From contig NZ_PJIP01000002.1 in assembly GCF_002929375.1 (NCBI RefSeq), forward strand, positions 143,470-207,469: DNA of 64,000 nt, in the 5' to 3' direction. The stretch is from Arthrobacter sp. DWC3 (lineage in GTDB: Bacteria > Actinomycetota > Actinomycetes > Actinomycetales > Micrococcaceae). Each line of letters opens with the position of its first letter. Positions within the stretch are counted from its first letter, which is position 1. The notes beneath the pieces are model-generated. The model worked only from the letters and a program-made list of their open reading frames with translations, did no database searches and was not told the DNA's origin. Shown here piece by piece: positions 18,571 through 27,600 of the stretch. The translations under genes and the position numbers were made by a program.

Positions 18571-19239
18571 TCAGGGCCCGCCGCCGACGTTTCTCTGCCG
18601 GTACTCGAGCACGGCGCGGCGGAGGGCACGCTCAGGGTCGATGCCCGCCGCGAGCGCCCGCCGGGTGAGGGCCAGCAGGTCCTGCCCGAGCTCCTCCTCG
18701 GTCGTGCGTCCCTCGGCGTCCGAGGCCGGCTCCCCCGCCCGCCGGAGGGTCTTGGCGGCGAGGGCGAGGGCGGGGAGGTGGTGCGGGATGCCGTCGAAGG
18801 GCGAGGTGCGGGCGGGTCGTTCCTGCTGCTTGACGGACTGCCAGGTCGCCACGATCTCGTCCACCGTCGCCGGGAAGCTCCCGCGCAGCGAGCCGTCGGG
18901 CGCGAAGACGTGCGGGTTGCGGCGGACGAGCTTGGCGGTCAGCCCGCCCGCCACGTCCGCGAACCCGAAGGACCCCTCCTCGGCCTGCAGCTGCGCATGG
19001 AGGACCACCTGGAACAGGACGTCGCCGAGTTCGCCCCGCAGTTCGTCCCGCAGCGCCGGCGACGGGCTGTCGGCGCGGGCGACGTCGTCGACGGCCTCGT
19101 AGAGCTCGTACGTCTCCTCCACCAGGTACTCGAGCAGCGACGCGTGGTCCAGCGCGGCCGTCCACGGGCAGTGGCGGCGGAGCAGGTCCACCACCTCCAC
19201 GAGCCGCTCGAGCGCCGCGCCCGGCCCCGCGTCCGTCAC
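18571..19239 (-). CDS. mazG: MazG-family nucleoside triphosphate pyrophosphohydrolase
   Basis: The 222 aa product contains the MazG core: LVEVVDLLRRHCPWT near residue 13, LLEYLVEETYELYEAV with the ExxE metal ligands near residue 35, and ELRGELGDVLFQVVLHA with ExxxD near residue 62. Such enzymes hydrolyse NTPs to NMP and pyrophosphate, removing abnormal nucleotides or lowering (p)ppGpp. The start is not obvious: I use the GTG at 19239, 8 bases after the add stop, which preserves the family N-terminus; there is no clear ribosome binding site. It lies just upstream of eno, the usual actinobacterial order. Confidence 0.85.
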   Translation of the reverse strand: MTDAGPGAALERLVEVVDLLRRHCPWTAALDHASLLEYLVEETYELYEAVDDVARADSPSPALRDELRGELGDVLFQVVLHAQLQAEEGSFGFADVAGGLTAKLVRRNPHVFAPDGSLRGSFPATVDEIVATWQSVKQQERPARTSPFDGIPHHLPALALAAKTLRRAGEPASDAEGRTTEEELGQDLLALTRRALAAGIDPERALRRAVLEYRQRNVGGGP

Positions 19240-19247
19240 GTGGTCGG

Positions 19248-20402
19248 TCAGGCCGAGGCCTGCCGGGCGGCCGCGTCGAAGCTCTCGGCGACGTACCGGG
19301 CCAGTGCCTCGCGGTCCTCGAGGGGCAGGAACGCGGCGTCGACGGCGTTGAGCGTGAGCTCCAGCAGGTCGCCGAGGTCGTACTCGAAGGTGTCGACGAG
19401 CAGTTCGAACTCGCCCGTCAGGGTGACCCCGCTCATGAGGCGGTTGTCGGTGTTCACGGTGACCTTGAAGCCGAGCTGGTAGAGCAGGTCGAAGGGGTGG
19501 GCGTCGATGGTGTCGCCGAAGGCCGCGATGGCGCCGGTCTGCAGGTTGGAGGACGGGCACAGCTCGAGCGGGATGCCGCGGTCGCGGACCCAGGAGGCGA
19601 CGCGTCCGAGGTTGGCGATGCCGACCTCCCCGTCGGCGGCGTCCTCGTCCTCGGACTCCTCGATCTCGATGTCCTCGGCGATGCGGACGCCGTGGCCGAG
19701 GCGCAGTGCCCGCCCTGCGACGAGCGCGTCCTGGATGCTCTCCAGGCCCGCCGCCTCGCCCGCGTGGATGGTCGCCGGGAACTGCTCGGAGGCGAGGAAG
19801 GTGAAGGCGTCGGCGAAGCGGGAGGGCAGGAAGCCGTTCTCGGCGCCGGCGATGTCGAAGCCGACGGCGCCCCGGTCTCGGTGGCGGACGGCGAGCTCCG
19901 CGATCTCCTGGCCGCGGTCGGCGTGGCGCATCGCGGTGATGAGCTGGCCGACCTGGATGACGCGACCCGCGGCGATGGCCGCGGCGGCGCCCGCCTCGAG
20001 GCCCTCCTGCACGGCCTCGACGGCCTCGTCGAGCGTGAGGCCCTTCCGGGTGTGCTGCTCGGGGGCCCAGCGGACCTCGCCGTAGACCACGCCGTCGAGC
20101 GAGAGGTCCTCGACGAACTCGCGGGCCACCCGGATGAGGCCCTCACGGGTCTGCATGACGGCGATGGTGTGGTCGAAGGTCTCCAGGTACCGTTCGAGCG
20201 AGCCCGAGTCCGCCGATTCCCGGAACCAGGCGCCGAGCGACGCGGCGTCGGAGGCGGGCAGCTCGTGCCCGATCCCGGCGGCGAGCTCGAGGATGGTCGC
20301 GGGCCGCAGACCGCCGTCGAGGTGGTCGTGGAGGGAGATCTTCGGCAGGGTCTGGATGTCGATGGCAGCGTCGGAGACGGCGTCGTTCTGGGTCTGGGTC
20401 AC
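19248..20402 (-). CDS. add: Adenosine deaminase
   Basis: The 384 aa TIM-barrel metalloenzyme converts adenosine and deoxyadenosine to inosine and deoxyinosine. The zinc-binding HDHLDGGLRP is at residues 25-34, the TIHAGEA motif with catalytic His near 205-211, LGHGVRI near 233 and LCPSSNLQT near 287. An acidic insertion (ESEDEDAADGE) follows LGHGVRIAEDIEI. The GTG start has no Shine-Dalgarno sequence but TAGGCT lies 7 bases upstream, so it is probably leaderless. Its function complements the nucleoside importer, cdd and deoA encoded just upstream. Confidence 0.94.
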   Translation of the reverse strand: MTQTQNDAVSDAAIDIQTLPKISLHDHLDGGLRPATILELAAGIGHELPASDAASLGAWFRESADSGSLERYLETFDHTIAVMQTREGLIRVAREFVEDLSLDGVVYGEVRWAPEQHTRKGLTLDEAVEAVQEGLEAGAAAAIAAGRVIQVGQLITAMRHADRGQEIAELAVRHRDRGAVGFDIAGAENGFLPSRFADAFTFLASEQFPATIHAGEAAGLESIQDALVAGRALRLGHGVRIAEDIEIEESEDEDAADGEVGIANLGRVASWVRDRGIPLELCPSSNLQTGAIAAFGDTIDAHPFDLLYQLGFKVTVNTDNRLMSGVTLTGEFELLVDTFEYDLGDLLELTLNAVDAAFLPLEDREALARYVAESFDAAARQASA

Positions 20403-20409
20403 GCTTCCA

Positions 20410-20415
20410 AGCCTA
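20410..20415 (-). promoter_or_regulatory. -10 box for leaderless add
   Basis: TAGGCT on the minus strand, 7 bases before the GTG. Confidence 0.45.
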
Positions 20416-20426
20416 CGCGATCAGCC

Positions 20427-21146
20427 TCACGGCGGGCTGGTCTCGCGGGCCGGCTCCGGCTGGTGCCGGGCCTGCCCGGCCGGGTCGCCGAGGGAGTCGT
20501 CGAGGGAGTCGTCGAGGGTGGCCCGGAGCGGGGTGGAGCCCCGGACGAGGGCGATCACGCGGTCGACGACGAACCCGATGACGACGGCAATCGCGATGGC
20601 CACCGCCACGCCGAGCAGGTGATTGTGCTGGAACCAGGTGCCGGCGAGCGCCCCGATCCCCACGGAGTACCCTCCCCAGACCACCCCGGAGAGGGCGGTG
20701 AGGGCGACGAAGCGCCGGTGGGAGTATCCCGTGGCGCCGGCTGTGAGGTTGACGGCCACGCGGCCGATGGGGATGAACCGCGCCACGAGGATCAGTGAGG
20801 CGGCGCGCTTCGCGAGTTCGGTGCCCGCCCAGGTGAAGGAACGCTGCATGCGCGGGCGGCGCATCCAGCGGAAGCGCGTGGTGCCGATCGCCCGGCCGAG
20901 CAGGTAGGCGATGTTGTCGCCGAGGAACGCACCGGACGCGGCGACGAGGACGAGCAGCCACGGATTGGGGACGCCCTGCGTGATGACGAGGGACGCGAGG
21001 CCCACCACGACGGACTCGCTGGGGAACGGCGGGAAGAAGCCGTCCACGATGCAGCACACGAGGACGAGGAGGTACACCCAGGGCTGCTCCGCGGCCGCGA
21101 GCACGAAATCGCTGATACCGCCGAGTGCACTGGTGACCGCGTCCAT
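20427..21146 (-). CDS. DedA family membrane protein
   Basis: The 239 aa product has the DedA (SNARE-associated) signature: VDGFFPPFPSESVVVG near residue 34, GDNIAYLLGR near 68 and the arginine motif ARFIPIGRVAVNLTAG near 112, with about five to six hydrophobic helices. DedA proteins are lipid-translocating or proton-dependent membrane proteins linked to envelope homeostasis. The cytoplasmic C-terminus holds a short direct repeat (DDSLDDSLGD). The ATG at 21146 has GGGAGG at 21151-21156. Confidence 0.9.
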   Translation of the reverse strand: MDAVTSALGGISDFVLAAAEQPWVYLLVLVCCIVDGFFPPFPSESVVVGLASLVITQGVPNPWLLVLVAASGAFLGDNIAYLLGRAIGTTRFRWMRRPRMQRSFTWAGTELAKRAASLILVARFIPIGRVAVNLTAGATGYSHRRFVALTALSGVVWGGYSVGIGALAGTWFQHNHLLGVAVAIAIAVVIGFVVDRVIALVRGSTPLRATLDDSLDDSLGDPAGQARHQPEPARETSPP

Positions 21147-21324
21147 CGGGTTCCTCCCGCTCGTCCGTCCCGCGTCGGCCCGCCGGAACCGGAGGTGGGG
21201 GCGGGCGTGGGACCCGATGCGCGGGGGCGGTCCGACCGGACCATGCGTCGCCGCGCGTCTGCCTCCGACGCTACCGGTGGGAACCATTGTGGGTCGTCGC
21301 CCTTCCGGGCGACATGCTTCGGCG

Positions 21325-21353
21325 GCCGGCTCACCCTCAGGGATGAGGCCGGC
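21325..21353 (-). terminator. Stem-loop after deoA
   Basis: GCCGGC pairs with GCCGGC, with inner arms CTCA/TGAG and CCC/GGG and small bulges. It lies 38 bases after the deoA stop. Apart from this, the 244 bases between deoA and the DedA gene show no gene or recognised site. Confidence 0.5.
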
Positions 21354-21390
21354 CACCGGAGCCCCTACGGGGAGACCCTGAGCGGGAGGG

Positions 21391-22677
21391 TCAGGAGATG
21401 CGGTCGATGATGAGCTGCTGCGCGGGGCGGGAGCCCTCGGGGGCGATCACGACGGCGTCGGCCAGCGCCTCCCGGGCGCGGTCGAACTTGTCCGGGGTGT
21501 CGGTGAGCAGCGTCATGAGCGGCTCGCCGGCGCGGACGGTGGCGCCTGGCTTCGCGTGGAGCCGGATGCCGGCCCCGGCCTGCACCCGGTCCTCCTTGCG
21601 GGCGCGGCCGGCGCCGAGGCGCCAGGCCGCCACGCCCACCGAGAGCGCGTCGAGGCCCACGAGGACGCCGTCGGCCGGGGCGAGGACCACCTCGGACTCC
21701 TTCGCCACCGGCAGGGCCGCCCGGGGGTCGCCGCCCTGCGCCTCGATCATCCGGTTCCAGACGTCCATGGCGCGTCCGTCCTTCAGCGCGGCGGCGGGGT
21801 CGGCGTCGTGCACGCCCGCGCAGGCGAGCATCTCCTCGGCGAGGCGGACGGTGAGCTCGACGACGTCGGACGGGCCGCCGCCGGCGAGGACCTCCACCGA
21901 CTCCTCGACCTCGATGGCGTTGCCGGCCGTCAGGCCGAGCGGGGTGCTCATGTCGGTCAGGAGCGCCACGGTGTTCACGCCGGCATCCTTGCCGAGGGCC
22001 ACCATGGTCTCGGCGAGCTCGCGGGCCTGGGCCACGTCCTTCATGAACGCGCCACTGCCCACCTTCACGTCCAGCACCAGGGAGCCGGTGCCCTCGGCGA
22101 TCTTCTTGCTCATGATGGAGGAGGCGATGAGCGGGATGGCCTCGACGGTCCCGGTGACGTCGCGCAGGGCGTAGAGCTTCTTGTCCGCGGGCGCGAGCCC
22201 GGTACCGGCGGCGCAGATGACCGCGCCGACGTCGGCGAGCTGGCGCAGCATGTCCTCGTTGCTGAGGTGCGCCTGCCACCCGGGGATGGACTCGAGCTTG
22301 TCCAGCGTGCCGCCCGTGTGGCCCAGGCCGCGGCCGGAGAGCTGCGGCACCGCCACGCCGAACACGGCGACGAGCGGGGCCAGGGGGAGCGTGATCTTGT
22401 CCCCCACGCCGCCGGTCGAGTGCTTGTCGCTCGTGGGACGGCCGAGGGAGGAGAAGTCCATGCGCTCGCCCGAGGCGATCATGGCGGCGGTCCAGCGGGA
22501 GATCTCGGCGCGGTCCATCCCGTTGAGCAGGATCGCCATGTTGAGGGCGGCCATCTGCTCGTCGGCGATGGCGCCGCGCGTGTAGGCGTCGATGGTCCAG
22601 TCGATCTGCTCGGGCGTGAGGGTGCCGCGGTCGCGCTTGGTACGGATGATGTCGACGGCGTCGAAGGCTTCGGTCAT
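21391..22677 (-). CDS. deoA: Thymidine phosphorylase
   Basis: The 428 aa protein cleaves thymidine or deoxyuridine with phosphate to the base and 2-deoxyribose-1-phosphate. The family signature SGRGLGHTGGTLDKLE is near residue 118 and the phosphate-binding DKHSTGGVGDK near residue 85. The C-terminal pyrimidine nucleoside phosphorylase domain (about 345-415) contains the GAGRARKED segment. The long upstream open frame is antisense noise; the ATG at 22677 has a GAGGAT sequence. It follows cdd, but a 17-bp hairpin separates them, so expression may be stepped down. Confidence 0.95.
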   Translation of the reverse strand: MTEAFDAVDIIRTKRDRGTLTPEQIDWTIDAYTRGAIADEQMAALNMAILLNGMDRAEISRWTAAMIASGERMDFSSLGRPTSDKHSTGGVGDKITLPLAPLVAVFGVAVPQLSGRGLGHTGGTLDKLESIPGWQAHLSNEDMLRQLADVGAVICAAGTGLAPADKKLYALRDVTGTVEAIPLIASSIMSKKIAEGTGSLVLDVKVGSGAFMKDVAQARELAETMVALGKDAGVNTVALLTDMSTPLGLTAGNAIEVEESVEVLAGGGPSDVVELTVRLAEEMLACAGVHDADPAAALKDGRAMDVWNRMIEAQGGDPRAALPVAKESEVVLAPADGVLVGLDALSVGVAAWRLGAGRARKEDRVQAGAGIRLHAKPGATVRAGEPLMTLLTDTPDKFDRAREALADAVVIAPEGSRPAQQLIIDRIS

Positions 22678-22718
22678 GGGTGGATCCTCGGGGTGTTCGA
22701 AGGGGTGTCGGGGAAAGG

Positions 22719-22753
22719 GACGGGGGCGCGGCCGGTCCGGCCGCGCCCCCGTC
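22719..22753 (-). terminator. 17-bp intercistronic hairpin between cdd and deoA
   Basis: GACGGGGGCGCGGCCGG is followed after one base by its exact complement. It sits inside what otherwise looks like one transcription unit. Confidence 0.7.
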
Positions 22754-22772
22754 GGGTGTCCGGAGCGGGCGC

Positions 22773-23183
22773 TCAGGCGAGGTGCTGCGGCCCGAAGGCG
22801 TCCGGCAGGACCTCGTCCATGGTCCGGATGCCGCTCACGGTCATGAGCACCATGTCGGGTGCCCTGAACTCGTACAGCAGCTGCCGGCAGCGCCCGCACG
22901 GCATGAGCGGGGCGCCCTCGCCGTCCACGCAGCTGAAGGCGCGGATGCGGCCGCCGCCGCTCATGGCGAGCGCGCTGACGAGGGCGCACTCGGCGCACAG
23001 GGTCAGCCCGTAGGAGGCGTTCTCGACGTTGCAGCCGGAGATGATCCGGCCGTCGTCGAGCAGGGCCGCGGCGCCCACGGGGAACTTCGAGTACGGCACG
23101 TAGGCCTTCCTCATGGCCTCGGTGGCCGTGGCGGCGAGGGTGTCCCAGGGGATGTCGGTCCCCGTGGTCTGCTGGTCGGTCAT
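22773..23183 (-). CDS. cdd: Cytidine deaminase
   Basis: The 136 aa tetrameric-type enzyme deaminates cytidine and deoxycytidine. The zinc site is complete: SGCNVENASYGLTLCAE near residue 49 with the CxE motif (Cys and catalytic Glu) and MPCGRCRQ near residue 90. The ATG at 23183 follows the permease stop by 11 bases and has AGGAGC upstream. Its place at the end of the importer genes supports pyrimidine nucleoside uptake. Confidence 0.95.
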   Translation of the reverse strand: MTDQQTTGTDIPWDTLAATATEAMRKAYVPYSKFPVGAAALLDDGRIISGCNVENASYGLTLCAECALVSALAMSGGGRIRAFSCVDGEGAPLMPCGRCRQLLYEFRAPDMVLMTVSGIRTMDEVLPDAFGPQHLA

Positions 23184-23194
23184 GGTGGGTGCTC

Positions 23195-24493
23195 CTAGCC
23201 CTTGATGTAGGGGATGCCGCTGGCGCCCGGTGCCCGCGAGCGGCCCACGAGGCCGGCGACGGCGAAGACCGTCACCACGTAGGGCAGCATGCGCAGGAAC
23301 TGGTCCGGCACCGGGGTGCCGAGCAGGCTCAGGACGTTGGACAGGTTGGTCGCGAAGCCGAACAGCAGGGCCGCGAAGAACGCGCCGATCGGGTTCCAGC
23401 GGCCGAAGATGAGCGCCGCCAGGGCGATGTAGCCCTGGCCCGCCGTCATGTCGCGGCCGAAGCCCGACACGGCCACGAGGGTGAAGAACGATCCGCCGAT
23501 ACCGGCGACCACGCCGGCGAGGAGCACGTTCACGAAGCGCATCCTGTTGACGTTGACGCCGAGGGTGTCGGCGGCCTTCGGGTGCTCCCCGACGGCGCGC
23601 GTGCGCAGGCCCCAGCGGGAGTGGTAGAGGGCCACGTAGACCACGGCGACGGCGACGTACATGAGGTAGCCCACGATGGTCTGCTGGAACAGGATGGGGC
23701 CGATCACGGGGATGTCCGCGAGCAGCGGGATCTCGATGACGGGCAGGCGCGGCGGGGAGTTCCACCGCTCCGAGTCCTCGCTGAGGACCGCGGAGAACAG
23801 GAACCCGGTGAGGCCGGAGACGAGCACGTTGAGCACCACGCCGACGATCACCTGGTTGACCACGTAGCGGATGCTGAAGACGGCCAGGACGAGCGACACG
23901 AGCACGCCGGCGACGGCCGCCGCGAGGAGGCCCACGAACGCGCTGCCCGAGAGCGAGGCCGCGACGGCCGCCGCGAAGGCACCGAACAGGAGCTGCCCCT
24001 CGATGGCGATGTTCACGACGCCGGAGCGCTCGCAGAGCACGCCGGAGAGCGAACCGAAGATCAGCGGCACCGCGAGGGTCACCGACCCCGCGAGCAGCCC
24101 GTAGAGGGCCACGTTCGGGGTGCGGGCGCTGCCCACCACCCAGGTCAGGAAGGCGACGAGGAACAGCACGGCGAACACGGCGAGCACCCACGTGGGGGTC
24201 TTCTGCCCGGACCGCGTGCGGAGGATCGCGAGGACCGCGAGGGCGAGCATCGCGAGGGCCGCGATCCAGCCGATCACGGGGCCCGAGACGACGATCGACG
24301 GCAGGACGATCGGGTCGTTGTCCTCCGAGAGCCGGAACGTGACGTCGTTGCCCGGCGCGCCGAGGGCGAAGACCAGGAGGGCGAAGAGCGCGACGACGGA
24401 CAGGATGATCGGGTTCTTCCAGCTGCGCACGCCGGCGTCGCCGGTACCGCGGACGGGGCTGCTCTGGTCACGGGCTGTGGTTGCTGTGCTCAT
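23195..24493 (-). CDS. Nucleoside ABC transporter permease (BmpA-type system)
   Basis: The 432 aa integral membrane protein belongs to the BPD_transp_2 permeases. Family hallmarks are GVLCERSGVVNIAIEGQL (near residue 150) and GEHPKAADTLGVNVNRMR (near residue 310), typical of NupQ/YufQ-like nucleoside permeases. About ten hydrophobic helices are visible, with a long hydrophilic excursion (about 50-70) between the first two. It overlaps the upstream permease gene by ATGA. Confidence 0.9.
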   Translation of the reverse strand: MSTATTARDQSSPVRGTGDAGVRSWKNPIILSVVALFALLVFALGAPGNDVTFRLSEDNDPIVLPSIVVSGPVIGWIAALAMLALAVLAILRTRSGQKTPTWVLAVFAVLFLVAFLTWVVGSARTPNVALYGLLAGSVTLAVPLIFGSLSGVLCERSGVVNIAIEGQLLFGAFAAAVAASLSGSAFVGLLAAAVAGVLVSLVLAVFSIRYVVNQVIVGVVLNVLVSGLTGFLFSAVLSEDSERWNSPPRLPVIEIPLLADIPVIGPILFQQTIVGYLMYVAVAVVYVALYHSRWGLRTRAVGEHPKAADTLGVNVNRMRFVNVLLAGVVAGIGGSFFTLVAVSGFGRDMTAGQGYIALAALIFGRWNPIGAFFAALLFGFATNLSNVLSLLGTPVPDQFLRMLPYVVTVFAVAGLVGRSRAPGASGIPYIKG

Positions 24494-25887
24494 GCTGCTG
24501 CTCCGGTCGAGGCTGGCGTGCGGGTCGTGGAGCCGCCCTTGCCGGCGCGGGAGGCGCCGGGTGCGGGGAGGCGGAACAGCGCGCGGACGAGCGGCGGCGC
24601 TGCGATGAAGAGGACGATGAGCGACTGCACCACGAGGACGATGTCGATGCTGGTCCCCGTGGAGGCCTGCATGGCCACTCCCCCGGCCCGGAACGCACCG
24701 AAGAGGATCCCGGCGGCGAACGTGCCCCACGGCGAGGAGCGTCCGAGGAGCGCAACGGTGATCGCGTCGAAGCCGAAGCTGGCGGCGACGCCCGAGGTCA
24801 GGACCTTCTCGGTGCCCGACACCTGCGCCACGCCGGCCAGGCCGGCGAGGGCTCCGGCGATCGCCATGGCGAGGATGTAGCCGCGGCTCACGTTGACGCC
24901 TGCCGTGCGGGCGGCGCTCGGGTTGGCGCCGACGGCCCGGAGTTCGAAGCCGACGGTCGAGCGGTTCAGCAGCCACCACACGAACACGGTGGCGAGCACG
25001 GCGACCACGAAGCCCCAGTGGAGACGGAAGGCCGGGCCGAGCAGCGGCGGGTAGAGCGCCGTCGCGTCGAGCTGGGGACTGATGGGGTTCGTGGACCCCG
25101 GCCGCTGGAACGCCGGGGTGCTGAGGAAGTAGAGCACCAGGTTCGTCGCGATGTAGTTGAACATGATGGTGAGGATGACCTCGTGGGCGCCGGTGCGGGC
25201 CTTGAGGAGTCCCACGAGTCCGGCCCAGACGGCGCCGCCCACCATGCCCGCGAGGATCACGAGCAGCAGGTGGATGCCGACCGGCAGGTGCAGGGTGAAA
25301 CCGACCCACCCGGCGAACGTCGCGCCGATGAGGATCTGGCCCTGGGCGCCGATGTTGAACAGCCCCGCCCGGAAGGCGAGGGCCACGCCGAGCCCGGCGC
25401 AGATGAGCGGCGTCGCGACGGTCAGGGTCTGCGTCAGGGGGTAGATGACCCGGGTGAAGGACTCCCCCTGGAAGTTGAGCACGGAGCCCTGGAACAGGGC
25501 GAGGTACGCGCTCGAGGCGGCCGTCCACGCCGCGGCGAGGGTGTCCTGGGGGCGGCTGAAGAAGTACGACGACGCCCGGGCCACGTTCTGGTCCGTCACC
25601 GCGATGAGCAGGCCGCCGAGGATCAGGGACAGCACCACGGACAGGAAGGCGACGAGCGCGTTACCGGTCATGATGCGCTGCATCAGGGTGGAGTCCGGTC
25701 CGGGGCCGGCGCCGAGGCCTGCCGCCGTCGCGGGCACGGCCGGGGGCGGCAGCTCCCCTCCGGCGGTCTCGACGGCGTTCTCGAGGCGCACCTCGTCCTG
25801 TCGGGCGGCGTCCTTCGCTTCGCGGCGCGAGTGCGGCGCACCTTCGCCGGTGGCCGGGGCTACCGGCCGTTCCTCCTGCGGGGTCAC
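24490..25887 (-). CDS. Nucleoside ABC transporter permease (BmpA-type system)
   Basis: The 465 aa permease is the NupP/YufP-like partner: a hydrophilic N-terminus of about 75 residues, then about ten helices with ALAFRAGLFNIGAQGQI and GANPSAARTAGVNVSRG. The GTG start at 25887 has a strong AAGGAGGA at 25893-25900, and its first bases overlap the ATPase stop (GTGA). The N-terminal extension is rich in Ala/Pro/charged residues and probably cytoplasmic. Confidence 0.9.
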   Translation of the reverse strand: MTPQEERPVAPATGEGAPHSRREAKDAARQDEVRLENAVETAGGELPPPAVPATAAGLGAGPGPDSTLMQRIMTGNALVAFLSVVLSLILGGLLIAVTDQNVARASSYFFSRPQDTLAAAWTAASSAYLALFQGSVLNFQGESFTRVIYPLTQTLTVATPLICAGLGVALAFRAGLFNIGAQGQILIGATFAGWVGFTLHLPVGIHLLLVILAGMVGGAVWAGLVGLLKARTGAHEVILTIMFNYIATNLVLYFLSTPAFQRPGSTNPISPQLDATALYPPLLGPAFRLHWGFVVAVLATVFVWWLLNRSTVGFELRAVGANPSAARTAGVNVSRGYILAMAIAGALAGLAGVAQVSGTEKVLTSGVAASFGFDAITVALLGRSSPWGTFAAGILFGAFRAGGVAMQASTGTSIDIVLVVQSLIVLFIAAPPLVRALFRLPAPGASRAGKGGSTTRTPASTGAAA

Positions 25888-27428
25888 AGGTTTCCTCCTT
25901 GAACGTCGTGGGCCTGCGCCAGCGCTTCGTCGGCGGGCATGCCGGCCATCATGAGGCCGAGGACATCACGCGAGACCGCGCCGGGCACGATCCCCATGAG
26001 CCGGCCCCGGTAGAGCACCGCGATGCGGTCGGCGAGCTCCAGGACCTCGTCGAGCTCCGTGGAGACGATGATGACCGGCGTGCCGCCGTCGCGCTCGGCG
26101 ACGATGCGGCGGTGCAGGAACTCGATGGACCCGACGTCGACGCCGCGGGTGGGCTGCGAGGCGATGAACAGTTTGAGCGGCCGCGAGAACTCGCGGGCCA
26201 TGACGACCTTCTGCTGGTTGCCGCCGGAGAGCGTGCCGGCCGCGGCGGACGCCGACTGGGTGCGGACGTCGTACTCGGCGATCTTCTCGTCGGCGTTCTT
26301 CTCGATGGCCGCCGGCGACATGGACAGGCCTTTCGCGAAGGGGGCGTCGTCGTACCGGTTGAGGATGAGGTTCTCGGCCACGGAGAACGTGCCCACGAGT
26401 CCCTCGACGCTGCGGTCCTCGGGGACGAACCCGACGCCGGCGCGGATGATGTCCTTGACGCTGCGGCCCACGAGCTCGGTGCCGCCGAGGGTGATGGATC
26501 CCGTGACGTGGTCCTGCAGGCCCATGATGGCCTCGGTCAGCTCGGTCTGCCCGTTGCCCTGCACGCCGGCGACGGCGAGGATCTCGCCCTCGGCGACGTC
26601 GAAGCTGAGGCCGTCGACGACGCGCTGCCCGTTGGCCGCCTGGACGGTGAGGTCGCGGACGCGGAAGGTCACCTCGCCCGGGGTCGCCGGCTTCTTGTCG
26701 AGCGTCAGGCTGACGGACCGCCCGACCATGAGGGACGCCAGTTCCGTGGTGGGGGCGCTGGGGTCGGCGGTGCCGACCACCTTGCCGCGGCGGACCACGG
26801 TGATGACGTCCGAGACGGCCTTGACCTCGCGCAGCTTGTGCGAGATGAAGACGATCGACTTCCCGTCCGCCTTCAGCTGCGCCATGATGCCGAGCAGCTC
26901 GTCGGTCTCCTTGGGCGTCAGCACGGCGGTGGGCTCGTCGAGGATCAGCACCTCGGCGTCGCGGACGAGGGCCTTGATGATCTCGACGCGCTGCTGCACA
27001 CCGACCGGGAGGTCCTCGACCACGGCGTCGGGATCGACGTCGAACCCGTACTGGTCGGAGATCTGCCGGATCCGGGTGCGCGTCTCCTGGAGGTTCAGCA
27101 TGCCGCCGGCCTTCGTGGCCTCGTTGCCGAGGGCCACGTTCTCGGCGACGGTGAAGACCGGCACGAGCATGAAGTGCTGGTGCACCATGCCGATCCCGGC
27201 GGCCATCGCGTCACCGGGACCCTTGAAGGTCACGGGCCTGTCGTCGACGCGGATCTCGCCCTCGGTGGGGTCGTAGAGCCCGTACAGCACGTTCATGAGG
27301 GTCGACTTGCCGGCCCCGTTCTCCCCGAGCAGGCTGTGCACCTGTCCGGGTTCCACCACGAGGTCGATGGAGTCGTTGGCCACGAGCGATCCGAAGCGCT
27401 TCGTGATGCCGATCAGTTCGAGTTTCAC
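25884..27428 (-). CDS. Nucleoside ABC transporter ATP-binding protein (tandem ABC domains)
   Basis: The 514 aa protein has two ABC domains. The first has Walker [10 protein letters not shown] at residues 35-43, and Walker [11 protein letters not shown] near 160. The second has a degenerate Walker A, GVQGNGQTEL near 290, and the LSGGNQQKV signature near 405, as is normal for the sugar/nucleoside tandem ATPases. It energises the two permeases downstream. The start is a GTG at 27428 with only a weak ribosome binding site. Confidence 0.92.
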   Translation of the reverse strand: MKLELIGITKRFGSLVANDSIDLVVEPGQVHSLLGENGAGKSTLMNVLYGLYDPTEGEIRVDDRPVTFKGPGDAMAAGIGMVHQHFMLVPVFTVAENVALGNEATKAGGMLNLQETRTRIRQISDQYGFDVDPDAVVEDLPVGVQQRVEIIKALVRDAEVLILDEPTAVLTPKETDELLGIMAQLKADGKSIVFISHKLREVKAVSDVITVVRRGKVVGTADPSAPTTELASLMVGRSVSLTLDKKPATPGEVTFRVRDLTVQAANGQRVVDGLSFDVAEGEILAVAGVQGNGQTELTEAIMGLQDHVTGSITLGGTELVGRSVKDIIRAGVGFVPEDRSVEGLVGTFSVAENLILNRYDDAPFAKGLSMSPAAIEKNADEKIAEYDVRTQSASAAAGTLSGGNQQKVVMAREFSRPLKLFIASQPTRGVDVGSIEFLHRRIVAERDGGTPVIIVSTELDEVLELADRIAVLYRGRLMGIVPGAVSRDVLGLMMAGMPADEALAQAHDVQGGNL

Positions 27429-27540
27429 AGCTCAGCCTGTTCTGTTGTTCTCACGTCTCGCGTGATGCAAGAGCCGTGCGGAAGTCACCGGAAAGGATAC
27501 CGGGTGCGGCCCGGGGCCACGCACCGGGGGCGAACGCAAA

Positions 27541-27580
27541 CCGCCCTCCTCCCTGCGGGGATCCGCAGGGAGGAAGGCGG
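27541..27580 (-). terminator. Hairpin after the BmpA-type lipoprotein gene
   Basis: TCCTCCCTGCGG and its complement form a 12-bp stem with a 4-base loop, extended by CCGCC/GGCGG past one mismatch; TTT follows on the minus strand. It probably limits readthrough so that the binding protein is made in excess over the membrane genes. Confidence 0.75.
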
Positions 27581-27600
27581 CGTGGATGCGGTGGCCGGTG

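Noticed and set aside
19240-19560. Longer N-terminus for MazG (to 329 aa)
   Set aside because: The extra codons lie inside add in another frame and are Arg/Pro-rich; the GTG just after the add stop fits the family.
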